Part shown: positions 45,060-54,266 of the stretch, one piece after another | How the letters are laid out: the number at the start of each line of letters is the position of its first letter | How positions within the stretch are numbered: position 1 is the stretch's first letter | NCBI RefSeq assembly: GCF_000368685.1 | Contig: NZ_KB849623.1 | Coordinates: 124,001-188,000 of the forward strand | Origin: Acinetobacter baylyi DSM 14961 = CIP 107474 | GTDB lineage: Bacteria > Pseudomonadota > Gammaproteobacteria > Pseudomonadales > Moraxellaceae | Direction of reading: 5' to 3' | Length of the DNA: 64,000 bases | The notes under the pieces: generated by a model | Databases searched by the model: none | Seen by the model: the letters and a program-made list of their open reading frames with translations, nothing else | Told to the model about the DNA's origin: nothing | Made by a program: the position numbers and the translations under genes

Positions 45060-45165
45060 TAGGCCAACCTTACTTTTCAGGGATAAAAAGTAAGCAAAAA
45101 TCCTTTGTTCCGCTGATGTTACCTCCATGTAACACAGCGAAACAGCGCCATCCATGTCGCTAACA
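45060..45165. repeat. Hairpin-rich intergenic element, likely dispersed repeat
   Basis: In the 265-base gap before the glycosyltransferase gene, CTTACTTTT (45069) pairs with AAAAGTAAG (45086), and TGTTAC (45117) pairs with GTAACA (45129). An AGCG/CGCT pair brackets CCATCCATGT just after. The minus-strand reading resembles sequence that I recall as recurring between Acinetobacter genes. No coding frame with a good start is seen. Confidence 0.4.
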
Positions 45166-45252
45166 CGATAGTAAATTCTGGATCATGATTTAGTTTGAAA
45201 TGATGTATCTGTGAATGATCTATCTTTTATGAATGTATAAGGCAAAAAAACA

Positions 45253-46359
45253 ATGAAAGTGATGCAACTTCTTCCAGAACTCAATAGCGGTGGCGTAGAA
45301 CGCGGCACACTGGAAATTGCACGTGCCTTGGTCAAGGCAGAGCATCAATCACTGGTCGTCTCTCACGGCGGGCGTTTAGTCGCTCAACTTGAAGCTGAGG
45401 GTTCTACACACCTGACCCTACCCATTCACAAGAAGTCGCTTTCAAGTTTATGGCAGATTCGTCCATTACGTCAGCTCATTGAGGCACACCAACCTGATAT
45501 CGTACATGTACGCTCACGTGTACCCGCTTGGCTCACACATTTCGCCTTACGTGGTATCCCAAAGCAAAGACGTCCGCATCTCATCAGTACTGTACATGGT
45601 TTTTATTCAGTCAATCGTTATAGCGCAATCATGACCCAAGCCGAGAAGGTGATTGCAGTATCAGACAGTGTAGTTAAATACATTACCGATCATTATAAGA
45701 ACTGTCCCCCTCAAGATATTGTGCGCATTTATCGTGGAATTGATCCTCAAGCCTTTCCTCATGGCTATCAGCCATCCGCACAATGGATCAATCATATTTA
45801 CACGTTGTTTCCTCAACTGGAAAACAAATTTTTAATTTGCTTGCCTGGACGTATTACTCGCCTTAAAGGCCATGAAACACTGATCGAATTGATGGAACGA
45901 TTACAAACAGAGTATCCAAATGTACATGCTGTTGTGGTTGGCGGTGCTGATCCCAAGAAGAAGGCTTATCTAGATGAGTTAGAGGCGACGATTCAGGATC
46001 GGGGCTTACGCGAAAAGATTACTTTCGTCGGTCACACCTCTGAGATCCGTGAATGGTTAGCCTTTAGTGATATCGTGCTTTCTTTGTCTAATCAGGCAGA
46101 AACTTTTGGGCGTACTGCACTTGAAGCCCTCTCGGTAGGAACGCCAGTCATTGGCTGGAATCGAGGTGGTGTCGCGGAAATTCTATCTCATCTTTATCCT
46201 CAAGGCTTAATTGAGGTGGATGATCGTGAAGCGCTGTTTCATGCTGTAGAACAACACATTAAAAATCTGCAACCTGTTGCACCTGTGCAGCAGTTTAGCC
46301 TTGATGATATGTGCAATAAGACCTTAGATTTATACCAATCTGTCGTGAATCGCAGATAA
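45253..46359 (+). CDS. Family GT4 glycosyltransferase
   Basis: A 368-residue GT-B fold sugar transferase. The N-terminus MQLLPELNSGGVERGTLEIARAL is the acceptor-binding signature of GT4 enzymes (GGVERGT). The donor-binding half contains ICLPGRITRLKGHETLIELM and the E-x7-E motif in SLSNQAETFGRTALEALSVGTPVIGW. It probably builds the lipooligosaccharide core or another surface glycan; the lipid A acyltransferase gene upstream supports an envelope role. No membrane segment is present, so it acts at the cytoplasmic face. ATG 45253 is used, with AAGGC upstream. A strong terminator follows. Confidence 0.9.
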   Translation: MKVMQLLPELNSGGVERGTLEIARALVKAEHQSLVVSHGGRLVAQLEAEGSTHLTLPIHKKSLSSLWQIRPLRQLIEAHQPDIVHVRSRVPAWLTHFALRGIPKQRRPHLISTVHGFYSVNRYSAIMTQAEKVIAVSDSVVKYITDHYKNCPPQDIVRIYRGIDPQAFPHGYQPSAQWINHIYTLFPQLENKFLICLPGRITRLKGHETLIELMERLQTEYPNVHAVVVGGADPKKKAYLDELEATIQDRGLREKITFVGHTSEIREWLAFSDIVLSLSNQAETFGRTALEALSVGTPVIGWNRGGVAEILSHLYPQGLIEVDDREALFHAVEQHIKNLQPVAPVQQFSLDDMCNKTLDLYQSVVNRR

Positions 46360-46367
46360 CTTAAAGT

Positions 46368-46400
46368 AAAAAACAGGAAGCTTTGGCTTCCTGTTTTTTG
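46368..46400. terminator. Bidirectional terminator between the GT4 gene and gltP
   Basis: AACAGGAAGC and GCTTCCTGTT around TTTG, with flanking A and T runs. Confidence 0.9.
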
Positions 46401-46421
46401 AATCAGGTTTATTGATGCGAT

Positions 46422-47726
46422 TTAAGCATCAGCTTTGGGTTGATTCAGAGACGCTTCATATTCTTTGGCTTTCTCAAAATCATAGGCATTTTCCCACTTA
46501 CTGATCACCAGTACTGCAAGCGCATTACCTACAACATTCAATGCAGTACGTGCCATATCCATGATACGGTCGACACCCGCAATAAATGCCAAACCTTCAA
46601 GTGGAATACCTACCGTGTGCAATGTAGCAAGGAGCACGACAAACGATACGCCAGGTACACCCGCAATCCCTTTTGAAGTAATCATCAGGGTAACGACCAG
46701 AATAATCTGCTGTGTCAACGACAACTCAATCCCGTAAAGCTGTGCAATAAAGATCGCGGCAATACTTTGGTACAAGGTCGAACCGTCAAGATTAAATGAA
46801 TAACCAGTTGGAATCACAAAACTTGTGATTGCTTTAGGTGCACCGTATGCTTCCATTTTTTGCATGATACGTGGAAGTACAGTTTCAGAACTTGCAGTTG
46901 AATACGCTAAAATCAATTCATCCTTGAGGATACGCATCACCGTCAAGATATTAATTTTAAAGATTCTTGCTGTAATCCCCAATACAACAAAAGCAAAGAA
47001 AAAGATTGCTGCGTAAACCAAGACCACCAACTTACCCAGCGGGATCAGCGATGCAAAACCAAAATTGGCGACAGTCACCGCGATCAAGCCAAACACACCA
47101 ATTGGCGCGTATTTCATGATGATGTGTGTTACACGAAACATGGTTTCAGACACAGCATGGAATACATGCAACAATGGCTCTTTGGTGGTCGTTGGCAATG
47201 AAGACAATCCAATACCAAACAATACCGCAAAGAAAATGACTGGCAACATTTCACCATGCGCCATAGAGTTGATAATGTTGGTCGGAATCAGCGCCAGAAT
47301 GGTCTGGATCAGGCCATGTGATTGAGAGTCGACTTCTTGAGCAGTGTGTTGATATTGTGAAATATCACTCATCACCAACATGGCTTTATCAACGCCCGCA
47401 CCAGGCTGGAAGACATTCGCTGCAATTAATCCCACAATAATCGCAATTGTGGTAATAATTTCAAAGTATAAAATCGTTTTAAAACCTAAACGACCTAAAC
47501 TTTTAGTTGTTCCAACCCCTGCAATTCCCAGAATCAGGGTAGAGAAAACAATGGGGATCACAATCATTTTGATCAGGCTAATAAAGATCTGGCCCAATGG
47601 CTTCAGAACGTTATTGACCATGAAATCTTTATATTCAGGCTGATTATGTAAAATAGCCCCAACCACAACCCCTAGAATCAACGCAATTAAAATTTGCCAT
47701 GCGAGGCTAATTTTAAAATTTTTCAT
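46422..47726 (-). CDS. gltP: Dicarboxylate/glutamate:proton symporter
   Basis: Inner-membrane symporter of the DAACS family that imports glutamate and aspartate. The N-terminal MKNFKISLAWQILIALILG closely resembles E. coli GltP. Of 434 residues, about eight helices and two re-entrant loops are expected; substrate-site segments are YSTASSETVLPRIM (serine-rich loop), FVIPTGYSFNLDGSTLYQS and TSKGIAGVPGVSFVVL, with AGVDRIMDMARTALNVVGNALA near the C-terminus. The ATG at 47726 is preferred to ATG 47753 because AAGGA lies seven bases upstream. An ATGCTTG-G-CAAGCAT palindrome (47739-47753) overlaps the longer start and could be an operator. A terminator lies downstream. Confidence 0.93.
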   Translation of the reverse strand: MKNFKISLAWQILIALILGVVVGAILHNQPEYKDFMVNNVLKPLGQIFISLIKMIVIPIVFSTLILGIAGVGTTKSLGRLGFKTILYFEIITTIAIIVGLIAANVFQPGAGVDKAMLVMSDISQYQHTAQEVDSQSHGLIQTILALIPTNIINSMAHGEMLPVIFFAVLFGIGLSSLPTTTKEPLLHVFHAVSETMFRVTHIIMKYAPIGVFGLIAVTVANFGFASLIPLGKLVVLVYAAIFFFAFVVLGITARIFKINILTVMRILKDELILAYSTASSETVLPRIMQKMEAYGAPKAITSFVIPTGYSFNLDGSTLYQSIAAIFIAQLYGIELSLTQQIILVVTLMITSKGIAGVPGVSFVVLLATLHTVGIPLEGLAFIAGVDRIMDMARTALNVVGNALAVLVISKWENAYDFEKAKEYEASLNQPKADA

Positions 47727-47738
47727 AAGACAATCCTT

Positions 47739-47753
47739 ATGCTTGGCAAGCAT
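47739..47753. promoter_or_regulatory. Short palindrome at the gltP 5' end
   Basis: ATGCTTG and CAAGCAT separated by one G form a perfect 7-1-7 inverted repeat 13 bases before the gltP start. Possible operator or mRNA hairpin; no regulator can be named. Confidence 0.3.
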
Positions 47754-48561
47754 TTAATTTAGAACGGGAGAAAACCACTTGCATTGCAAATAGTTCGTTC
47801 ATAAAACTCCTTTTATGTCATCTTAAAGAAACTGAGTGATCATCATGACAAATAAGTAGATACAGTCTTTTTTACAGACTGTGAACGATAAAATAATCGC
47901 AACATTCTATTGAGATTTGATTATTAAACAAGACTAAACTCACTAAAACAGTGCCTATTTTTCAGATTAAACAGATACATCCATTATTATCAATAACTTA
48001 ATAAAAAATAAACGGTTACTTTACGATCAAAAATAGAATATTAAATCTCCAAAAATAAATTATATGCCAGTTTTTTAAGCACATTAAGTAGTTTTTTTAA
48101 TCATAAAAAGCTGTTTTTATATACTTAGGACATAATTTTTGACGAAATTTTGTCACGTATAAATCTAAATAATGAGAGATCGTCAAATAAATTTTTGAAT
48201 GAATTGCCCCGTAATAGTAATTCAAAGTACATGGTTGTACGTTTCAGGTAGAGACGTCATCTCTTTATTTTTTTGTGAAAAGTAAACAAAATCGTGAGTT
48301 AGAATAAAACACAACCCGAGTTCTACATCCTGTAAAACTCGGGTAAATGAGGTTGTGCTTTCGAGACATTTCTTATTTTGGGGTTGCTTCCATCGCTACA
48401 TCACATCCATGATGCTTTTTCCTATCAGCTTCGTCTTCCTTAGTTGGGATTTTCCATTCCCGCTTCCATGTGCCGATGGTTGTATATTATCGCCATGCTA
48501 TTCATATCACCAGGCGTTATGGTCGCCATAGCCTGTAAGCATTTTCCTACAACGTTCACGC
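47754..48561. other. Gene-poor AT-rich 800-base interval with several hairpins
   Basis: No coding frame with a convincing start or bias is seen on either strand. Structures include ACAGTCT/AGACTGT (47862-47882), a GTAC/GTAC pair near 48228 and a strong stem at 48310-48357. The stretch 48370-48560 is rich in CTTCCAT-like words, similar in flavour to the repeat element at 45060. It may be the long 3' region of the minus-strand gene at 48562, a repeat, or a small RNA locus. The 5' region of gltP with its promoter must also lie here. Confidence 0.6.
48310..48357. terminator. Strong hairpin with terminator-like tail on the minus strand
   Basis: CCCGAGTT (48315-48322) pairs perfectly with AACTCGGG (48336-48343), and CACAACC/GGTTGTG (48310, 48351) give an alternative outer stem. 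Read on the minus strand it ends in TTGTGTTTTATT, which suits an intrinsic terminator about 200 bases after the gene at 48562. Confidence 0.5.
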
Positions 48562-49683
48562 TCAGGATAATGGTTTATACGACTGTGCAATTTCATCTGT
48601 TACCACTTTCTCTTCTTTTTGAGCTTTACTAATTCCTTCCTGGATCGCTTCTTGAGCATCTTCATGATCTTCCTGAGTTTCATCGAGTTCTTCTTGCAAT
48701 TGTTCAAATACCTTATCGGTTTGTAGGACGACATAAACAGGAAAATGATCTGAACCAATATGCCTCAAACGATGCATATCTACCAAGGCAAAATCAGTAC
48801 TGTGAAATATATGATCCAGCGACCAGCGTAATAAAGGATAATCTGCATGAAATGTATTGACAAAGTGGCGTCCAACTCGTGGATCAAGCAATCCACTAAT
48901 TCGCTGAAACAACCGCGTGGTTCTGGACCAGGCGACATCATTTAAATCCCCCATGACGATACAACTGTCATTCATGTCCTTGATCTGATCACCCACAATT
49001 AAAAGTTCGGCATCTCGTAAGGTTGAGTCTTTAGCCTCAGTTGGACTAGGAGGCTTCGGATGCAAGCAACATAGCTGTACAGCTAAACCCGATGGCAGAA
49101 TAACTTTGGTATGAATTGATGGAATTTCATCACTCAAAATGAATTTAACTTGAGTATCAAGCAATTTAAAACGGCTATACAAATGCATGCCATACAAATT
49201 ATCCAACGGAACCGCAACCTGATAAGGATAATCCGCTTCAATAACTGATAACTCATTTTGCCAAGTCTGATCTGTTTCGAGTGTCAATACCACATCAGGC
49301 ATGAGCTGCTGAATTTGCTCAATCAAAAGATGATATTTTTTATTGGGGGTAAGTACATTGGAAACCAGCAATGAAATTTGCTTATTTTTATTGGACTGTT
49401 CAGGTCGAACTTGTACCACCTGTTTTTTCCATAGGAATGTATAGGGTAATACCATCTTAAGCTGATAGGCTATGGCAGCAATCAGACCAGCCAATATAAT
49501 TTCTCGACTTAAGGTCCATGCTGCATCCCAAAATAAATAAGCAACCAAAACCACCAAACCAAGCGCCAAAATCTGCAAACGTGGAAAATCAGCGCCTCGA
49601 ATCCACCATTCATCACGAGGAATCAAAGACCAGAACGTAATCCAGATGACGAGCACTGCACAGCTTTCAAGCAAAAGTATCAA
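48562..49683 (-). CDS. Membrane-anchored endonuclease/exonuclease/phosphatase family protein
   Basis: A 373-residue protein with about three N-terminal membrane helices (ILLLESCAVLVIWITFWSL, ILALGLVVLVAYLFW, IILAGLIAAIAYQL) and a DNase I-like domain from about 100 to 325. The catalytic-domain motifs are LLVSNVLTPN, PDVVLTLETDQ with the metal-binding Glu, LCCLHPKPP, CIVMGDLNDVAWS (GDxN) and IGSDHFPVYV (SDHxP), so the active site looks intact. An acidic, Gln/Glu-rich helical tail follows. Such proteins may be nucleases, sphingomyelinase-like or phosphoinositide-type phosphodiesterases; the membrane anchor suggests action at the envelope. The likely start is TTG 49683, six bases after GGAA. Confidence 0.85.
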   Translation of the reverse strand: MILLLESCAVLVIWITFWSLIPRDEWWIRGADFPRLQILALGLVVLVAYLFWDAAWTLSREIILAGLIAAIAYQLKMVLPYTFLWKKQVVQVRPEQSNKNKQISLLVSNVLTPNKKYHLLIEQIQQLMPDVVLTLETDQTWQNELSVIEADYPYQVAVPLDNLYGMHLYSRFKLLDTQVKFILSDEIPSIHTKVILPSGLAVQLCCLHPKPPSPTEAKDSTLRDAELLIVGDQIKDMNDSCIVMGDLNDVAWSRTTRLFQRISGLLDPRVGRHFVNTFHADYPLLRWSLDHIFHSTDFALVDMHRLRHIGSDHFPVYVVLQTDKVFEQLQEELDETQEDHEDAQEAIQEGISKAQKEEKVVTDEIAQSYKPLS

Positions 49684-49863
49684 GTTTTATTCCATCCTGT
49701 CATTTTGGATTCATTTTTTATTTCTATACTCTCTATGTAGCACACTCATAAATTTATTCACAATAAACGTCATGTTTTAATTGGATAATACTTGCAGTTG
49801 TGATCGCTTTTGATACACTCAAGCCCCCTTTTTACATTTTTTAACGCACCGAGGCAAAATGAC

Positions 49864-50982
49864 ATGAAAGTAGGTCTGGTCGGTTGGCGCGGGATGGTTG
49901 GTTCCGTCCTTATGCAACGTATGGTTGAAGAAAATGATTTTGCTCACTTTGAGCCATTTTACTTTTCTACCAGTAATGCAGGTGGTGAAGCTCCTTCATT
50001 TGGTGGTAAAACTGCCCCAGCACTTATGGATGCAACAGACATTAAGAGTCTGAAGCAAATGGACGTCATTATTACCTGCCAAGGTGGTGACTATACTTCT
50101 GAAGTTTTTCCAAAACTCAAAGCCGAAGGCTGGAATGGTTACTGGATTGATGCTGCATCGACGTTACGCATGGTGGATGATGCCATTATCGTACTAGATC
50201 CAGTGAATGCACATGTGATTAAAGATGGTTTAGCTAAAGGCACTAAAACATTTGTAGGCGGTAACTGTACAGTTTCCTTGATGCTCATGGGTCTTGGTTC
50301 ACTCTTCCAAAATAATTTGGTTGAATGGATGAGTGCCATGACCTATCAGGCTGCATCTGGTGCAGGTGCGCAAAACATGCGTGAGCTTTTATCTGGCATG
50401 GGGTATTTGTATAACAATACCAAAGAATTGCTAGATGACCCACGTTCTGCAATTTTGGATATCGACAGTCGCGTTGCAGAATTACAACGTGGTGAAGGTT
50501 TTCCAAAAGCAAACTTTGGTGTGCCATTAGCAGGCTCATTGATTCCTTATATCGATAAACAGCTTGAAAGTGGTCAGTCTAAAGAAGAGTGGAAAGGCCA
50601 AGCAGAAACCAACAAAATCTTGGGGAATGCTCAAATTGTCCCAATTGATGGTCACTGTGTACGTATTGGTGCAATGCGTTGCCACTCACAAGCACTCACC
50701 ATTAAGCTCAGAAAAGATGTTCCACTGGATGAAATCGAAGATATGATTCGTCAGTCAAATGAATGGGCAAAGGTGGTTCCAAATACTCGTGAAGCGTCTA
50801 TGACTGATCTCACTCCTGTTGCCGTGACTGGCACATTGACTGTACCAGTTGGACGTTTACGCAAATTAAATATGGGTAAAGAATACCTTGGTGCGTTCAC
50901 TGTAGGTGATCAGTTGCTTTGGGGTGCTGCTGAGCCGTTACGTCGTATGTTACGTATTCTGATCGAATACAAAAATGCTTAA
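49864..50982 (+). CDS. asd: Aspartate-semialdehyde dehydrogenase
   Basis: NADPH-dependent reductase making aspartate semialdehyde, the branch point to lysine, diaminopimelate, methionine and threonine. The 372-residue product has [20 protein letters not shown] as the nucleotide-binding N-terminus, the catalytic Cys C135 in VGGNCTVSL and [14 protein letters not shown] with the catalytic His. This is the gammaproteobacterial Asd type. ATG 49864 follows GAGGCAAAATGAC; longer starts at 49810 are not supported. It feeds homoserine to MetX encoded elsewhere in the window. A terminator follows, then the fimV-like gene, the arrangement known from Pseudomonas. Confidence 0.97.
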   Translation: MKVGLVGWRGMVGSVLMQRMVEENDFAHFEPFYFSTSNAGGEAPSFGGKTAPALMDATDIKSLKQMDVIITCQGGDYTSEVFPKLKAEGWNGYWIDAASTLRMVDDAIIVLDPVNAHVIKDGLAKGTKTFVGGNCTVSLMLMGLGSLFQNNLVEWMSAMTYQAASGAGAQNMRELLSGMGYLYNNTKELLDDPRSAILDIDSRVAELQRGEGFPKANFGVPLAGSLIPYIDKQLESGQSKEEWKGQAETNKILGNAQIVPIDGHCVRIGAMRCHSQALTIKLRKDVPLDEIEDMIRQSNEWAKVVPNTREASMTDLTPVAVTGTLTVPVGRLRKLNMGKEYLGAFTVGDQLLWGAAEPLRRMLRILIEYKNA

Positions 50983-51005
50983 ACTTGATTGTTAATGATG
51001 TCATG

Positions 51006-51033
51006 AAGCCGATCTTGATGATCGGCTTTTTTG
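51006..51033 (+). terminator. Rho-independent terminator of asd
   Basis: AAGCCGATC and GATCGGCTT form a 9-bp stem with a five-base loop and T residues. Confidence 0.88.
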
Positions 51034-51207
51034 TGCATCGACATTTTAAAGACTGATCATGCGATGTATTTGTCGGTGTTGCTCAGAAAGGGTATGACAA
51101 GACCCCAAAAAACCGCTAAATTACAGCTTATCTAAACACTAAAAAATCTATGCGTGGAAAACGGTTAAATCTCTTAGCCCGCATCGCACGTGGTTCAGGG
51201 GAAAACT

Positions 51208-52362
51208 GTGTTATACGTGATTCCATTTATTATTTTATTGGTCGTGGCGATCATTTTTATAATACGACAACGTCGCCAAAACGCTTCAAGCTCATCTCAT
51301 GCAAAAAATAATAAAAACAATGAAATCAAAACATCTGAAAATGATCTTTCAGCAGCAAAGACACCCGTTACGATTGATCCTAATATTCATGAACGAATCG
51401 ATCATCTTATTGATATCGGTCATTTATCTGCCGCTGAAGCACTGATTAATCAGACACTCAATCGTGATCCTTCACGGCATGATCTCTATCTTTATTTATT
51501 GGATTTACATTTACGCCAGAATGATGAATTAGGAATCAAACAACTGATTCAAAACTTACAGCAATTACAACTACATGATGTGTTGAATCAAATTGAGGGG
51601 AAGTACCGCAATACACATGAACAAAAAGAAAAATATGCAAAAATTATTCAACAAAAACAGCAAAATATTCAAGATATTACACGCACTGCGTCTCCAACGG
51701 CTACAGCAGCAATCAAGGTTGAAACAACACATACCAATCCTGCTCCCGTTCAAAAACACATTATCGAAGAACATCAAAGCTTAGAGTTCAATCCCAAGCC
51801 GATTGCGCCAGTCAATAAATCTGAAAAATCAAATACAGTCCCTCATCAGGATATTTCTTTTGTATTGGAAATGGCGGATCAAATTACAGTATCGCCTAAA
51901 AAGAATGAAGCCGCTGCGGAAGTTAAAGTAGAAAATCAAACCAGAAAACTTGCTGCTTCTCCCCCACAAGCGCTAAATGCAGATCAAGAAGCATCACATT
52001 TGGCTCAACCTAAAGTAGTTGAGCCTCGTATAGATACACCACCTGTACATACGCCTGTACCGCCCCCGACTTTAACGCGACAAGACACACCACCAATTAC
52101 GTTAAAGCAACATCTACCACCTGTCGCTGAAAGTCTCCAACCACAACCCGCTCAGATCACTGTAGACCACGATCCACTGATTCAGGCTTTTCCTGAGCTT
52201 GCCAATCTGGATGAAACTCAACTCGATTTAGAACTTGCCGAGCAATATATTGAACTCGGAGCTTATGCTTCTGCCCAAATTCTTTTGAATCAAAATGAAT
52301 CAAAATTTAGCGCTCAACAGCTTGAACTCTCAAAAAAACTGCTAAATCGAATGGCATCTTAA
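51208..52362 (+). CDS. FimV-like membrane protein, short form
   Basis: A 384-residue protein with one N-terminal membrane helix ([19 protein letters not shown]), a TPR-like region ([25 protein letters not shown]) and a long low-complexity Pro/Gln/Lys-rich linker. The C-terminal [21 protein letters not shown] matches the conserved FimV C-terminal domain. Position between asd and truA is the fimV position in Pseudomonas, where FimV is a large polar hub for type IV pili and twitching. Here the N-terminal periplasmic LysM half is absent; no such sequence is found before the start. GTG 51208 is chosen for CAGGGGA five bases upstream; GTG 51190 is possible. Homology by context and C-terminus; function inferred. 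Confidence 0.75.
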
Positions 52363-52380
52363 AAAATATCGTTCTAACAT

Positions 52381-52406
52381 AAGCAGTCAGTTTGGACTGC
52401 TTTTTA
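52381..52406 (+). terminator. Terminator just before the asparaginase-family start codon
   Basis: AAGCAGTC and GACTGCTT form a perfect 8-bp stem with a six-base loop and T run, ending only a few bases before ATG 52410. It terminates the fimV-like unit but also occupies the ribosome-binding region of the next gene. Confidence 0.8.
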
Positions 52407-52409
52407 GTT

Positions 52410-53375
52410 ATGAATAAAATTGCCTTAATTTACATGGGTGGAACCTTTGGGTGTGTTGGCGAGCCACTGGCTCCAATGCCTTTTCAGACATTTAAGCCCC
52501 AGTTAGAGCGAATTATTCCACCACAATTCATAGTAAGTTGCTTTGAAGCACCATCTGTTAAAGACAGCAGTGCTTGTACAGCTCAAGATTGGCTGTTGCT
52601 CATTCAAGAAATTCAACGTCTGCAACTTGAAGGATTTCATCGTTTTGTCGTGATTCATGGTACAGATACCATGAGCTATGCAGCTGCAACGCTGGCACGT
52701 TTTTTAGGTAACAGTTGTCATGTAGTCATCACAGGTAGTCAGTATCCGCTACTCAATACAGCAGGCGACAACACGCGTGAATTTACTGATGCCATCGACA
52801 ATCTGTATCTGGCCTTAGAACAGGTTCAAGCGTTGAATCCTGGTACCTATCTGGCGTTTCACCATCAGGTCTTTCATGCTCAAACCGCGCTAAAGAGCCA
52901 TACTACAGAACTGGATGCTTTTTCAGGTATCGATGCAACCCAAGAATGCCGTACCAGCAGCACAGCCACGATTGTACATACTGAAGAGATTCAACGTAGC
53001 GCAGCACTTTCAGTCGTCAATCTAATGATGCAACCCATTGCGATGCATCAGTTGGCACAACAACTGCAAAATATCTTAACTACTGCTCCGCATTTTTTAG
53101 TTATCCAAGGATTTGGCACAGGAAATCTGGCTGTAAACGCCGATATTCTTGCCATCTTCCAAAAACTGCGTGAGCAAGGCTGTCTGGTGATTCTTACCAC
53201 ACAAGTCACATTCGGGCAGATTGATCAGCGCTATGCGATTAGCGACTGGGTCAATACGGCTGGTATTGTCACTCATACAGGTCATGGGCATGCCGATCTA
53301 TATGCCAAACTTTTACAGCTTTATTTAAAATACGCCACGGCCGAACAATGGCAACAGCACTGGTATGATTATTAA
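52410..53375 (+). CDS. Asparaginase-family protein (L-asparaginase type I/II fold)
   Basis: A 321-residue protein of the bacterial asparaginase family. The first catalytic Thr lies in IALIYMGGTFGCVGEP (GGTFG in place of the usual GGTIA) and the second in FVVIHGTDTMSYAA (HGTDT). The active-site Asp and substrate loop follow in VVITGSQYPLLNTAGDN. There is no signal peptide, so the cytosolic type is likely. The C-terminal part (FLVIQGFGTGNLAVN, VILTTQVTFGQIDQRYA) fits the family. ATG 52410 has no Shine-Dalgarno sequence; a terminator hairpin occupies that place. It starts in the fimV-truA gap where Pseudomonas has no such gene, so it looks inserted. Activity is inferred. Confidence 0.85.
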   Translation: MNKIALIYMGGTFGCVGEPLAPMPFQTFKPQLERIIPPQFIVSCFEAPSVKDSSACTAQDWLLLIQEIQRLQLEGFHRFVVIHGTDTMSYAAATLARFLGNSCHVVITGSQYPLLNTAGDNTREFTDAIDNLYLALEQVQALNPGTYLAFHHQVFHAQTALKSHTTELDAFSGIDATQECRTSSTATIVHTEEIQRSAALSVVNLMMQPIAMHQLAQQLQNILTTAPHFLVIQGFGTGNLAVNADILAIFQKLREQGCLVILTTQVTFGQIDQRYAISDWVNTAGIVTHTGHGHADLYAKLLQLYLKYATAEQWQQHWYDY

Positions 53376-53393
53376 TAAATACATTGAGGTTAA

Positions 53394-54209
53394 ATGATGC
53401 AACGTTACGCAGTTGGAATTGAGTTTTGTGGTATCCGTTATCGGGGCTGGCAGACTCAACAGGCTGGCGTACCCAGCATTCAGGAAACCATTGAGAAAGT
53501 ACTCAGCAAGATTGCCGATGAGCCCATTATTTTGCATGGTGCTGGACGAACCGATGCTGGTGTGCATGCCACCAATATGGTGGCGCATTTTGACACCAAT
53601 GCAATTCGCCCTCAACGCGGCTGGCTCATGGGTGCCAATAGTCAACTTCCCAAAGACATTTCTATCCAGTGGATTAAGGAAATGAATACGGATTTCCATG
53701 CACGCTTTAAAGCCACGGCCCGTCGCTATCGCTATGTAGTTTACAATACGCTGAATCGACCTGCCCTGTTACACAAGCAGGTAACACATGTTTATCAGAC
53801 ACTTGATGTCGATAAAATGATGCTGGCCGCAAGAAAATTTGAAGGTACACACAACTTTGAAACGTTTCGTGCAGCATCCTGCCAATCCAGTCAGCCAGTA
53901 CGACACTTAAGCCATTGTCGTTTAACCCGACATGGACGTTATCTGGTACTGGACATTCAGGCAGATGGTTTTTTACACCATATGGTTCGTAATATCATGG
54001 GCTGCTTGCTCGAAATTGGTCAAGGCTGTTATGAAATTGAACATATTGATACCATGTTTGCTGCTCAAGACCGCAAAGCCGCGGGAGTGACAGCGCCAGC
54101 GGACGGATTGTATTTTATTCAGGCCTATTATCCTGAGCATTTTGAGTTGCCTCAGCATCCACTTGGCCCACATTGGCTCAATTTACCCGATGAGATACCC
54201 AATATTTGA
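53394..54209 (+). CDS. truA: tRNA pseudouridine synthase A
   Basis: Makes pseudouridine at positions 38-40 of tRNA anticodon stems. The 271-residue product has the catalytic Asp D54 in HGAGRTDAGVHA and the family segments FHARFKATARRYRYVVYN, FEGTHNFETFRAASCQ and DIQADGFLHHMVRNIMG. Consecutive Met codons at 53394 and 53397 follow GAGG. It is 18 bases after the asparaginase-family gene, so they may share a transcript. The asd-fimV-truA order is a recognisable gammaproteobacterial cluster. A bidirectional terminator follows. Confidence 0.97.
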   Translation: MMQRYAVGIEFCGIRYRGWQTQQAGVPSIQETIEKVLSKIADEPIILHGAGRTDAGVHATNMVAHFDTNAIRPQRGWLMGANSQLPKDISIQWIKEMNTDFHARFKATARRYRYVVYNTLNRPALLHKQVTHVYQTLDVDKMMLAARKFEGTHNFETFRAASCQSSQPVRHLSHCRLTRHGRYLVLDIQADGFLHHMVRNIMGCLLEIGQGCYEIEHIDTMFAAQDRKAAGVTAPADGLYFIQAYYPEHFELPQHPLGPHWLNLPDEIPNI

Positions 54210-54232
54210 TTAAACACATAATTAAGCTTCTA

Positions 54233-54263
54233 TAAAAAATGCATCTTTCGATGCATTTTTTTT
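54233..54263. terminator. Bidirectional terminator between truA and the AraC gene
   Basis: AAATGCATC and GATGCATTT around a four-base loop with T runs on both strands. Confidence 0.9.
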
Positions 54264-54266
54264 CAT

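Noticed and set aside
47065..47643. Plus-strand frames opposite gltP
   Set aside because: Hydrophobic-codon shadows of a membrane protein gene on the other strand; no start signals.
48444..48632. 62-codon plus-strand frame near the EEP-family gene
   Set aside because: It runs into the 3' end of the minus-strand gene, lacks a ribosome-binding site and lies in repeat-like DNA.
51150..51310. Frame starting ATG 51150 as a missing N-terminal part of the FimV-like gene
   Set aside because: It is in a different frame, contains no LysM or signal peptide and stops after about 53 codons; a frameshifted FimV N-terminus is not supported.
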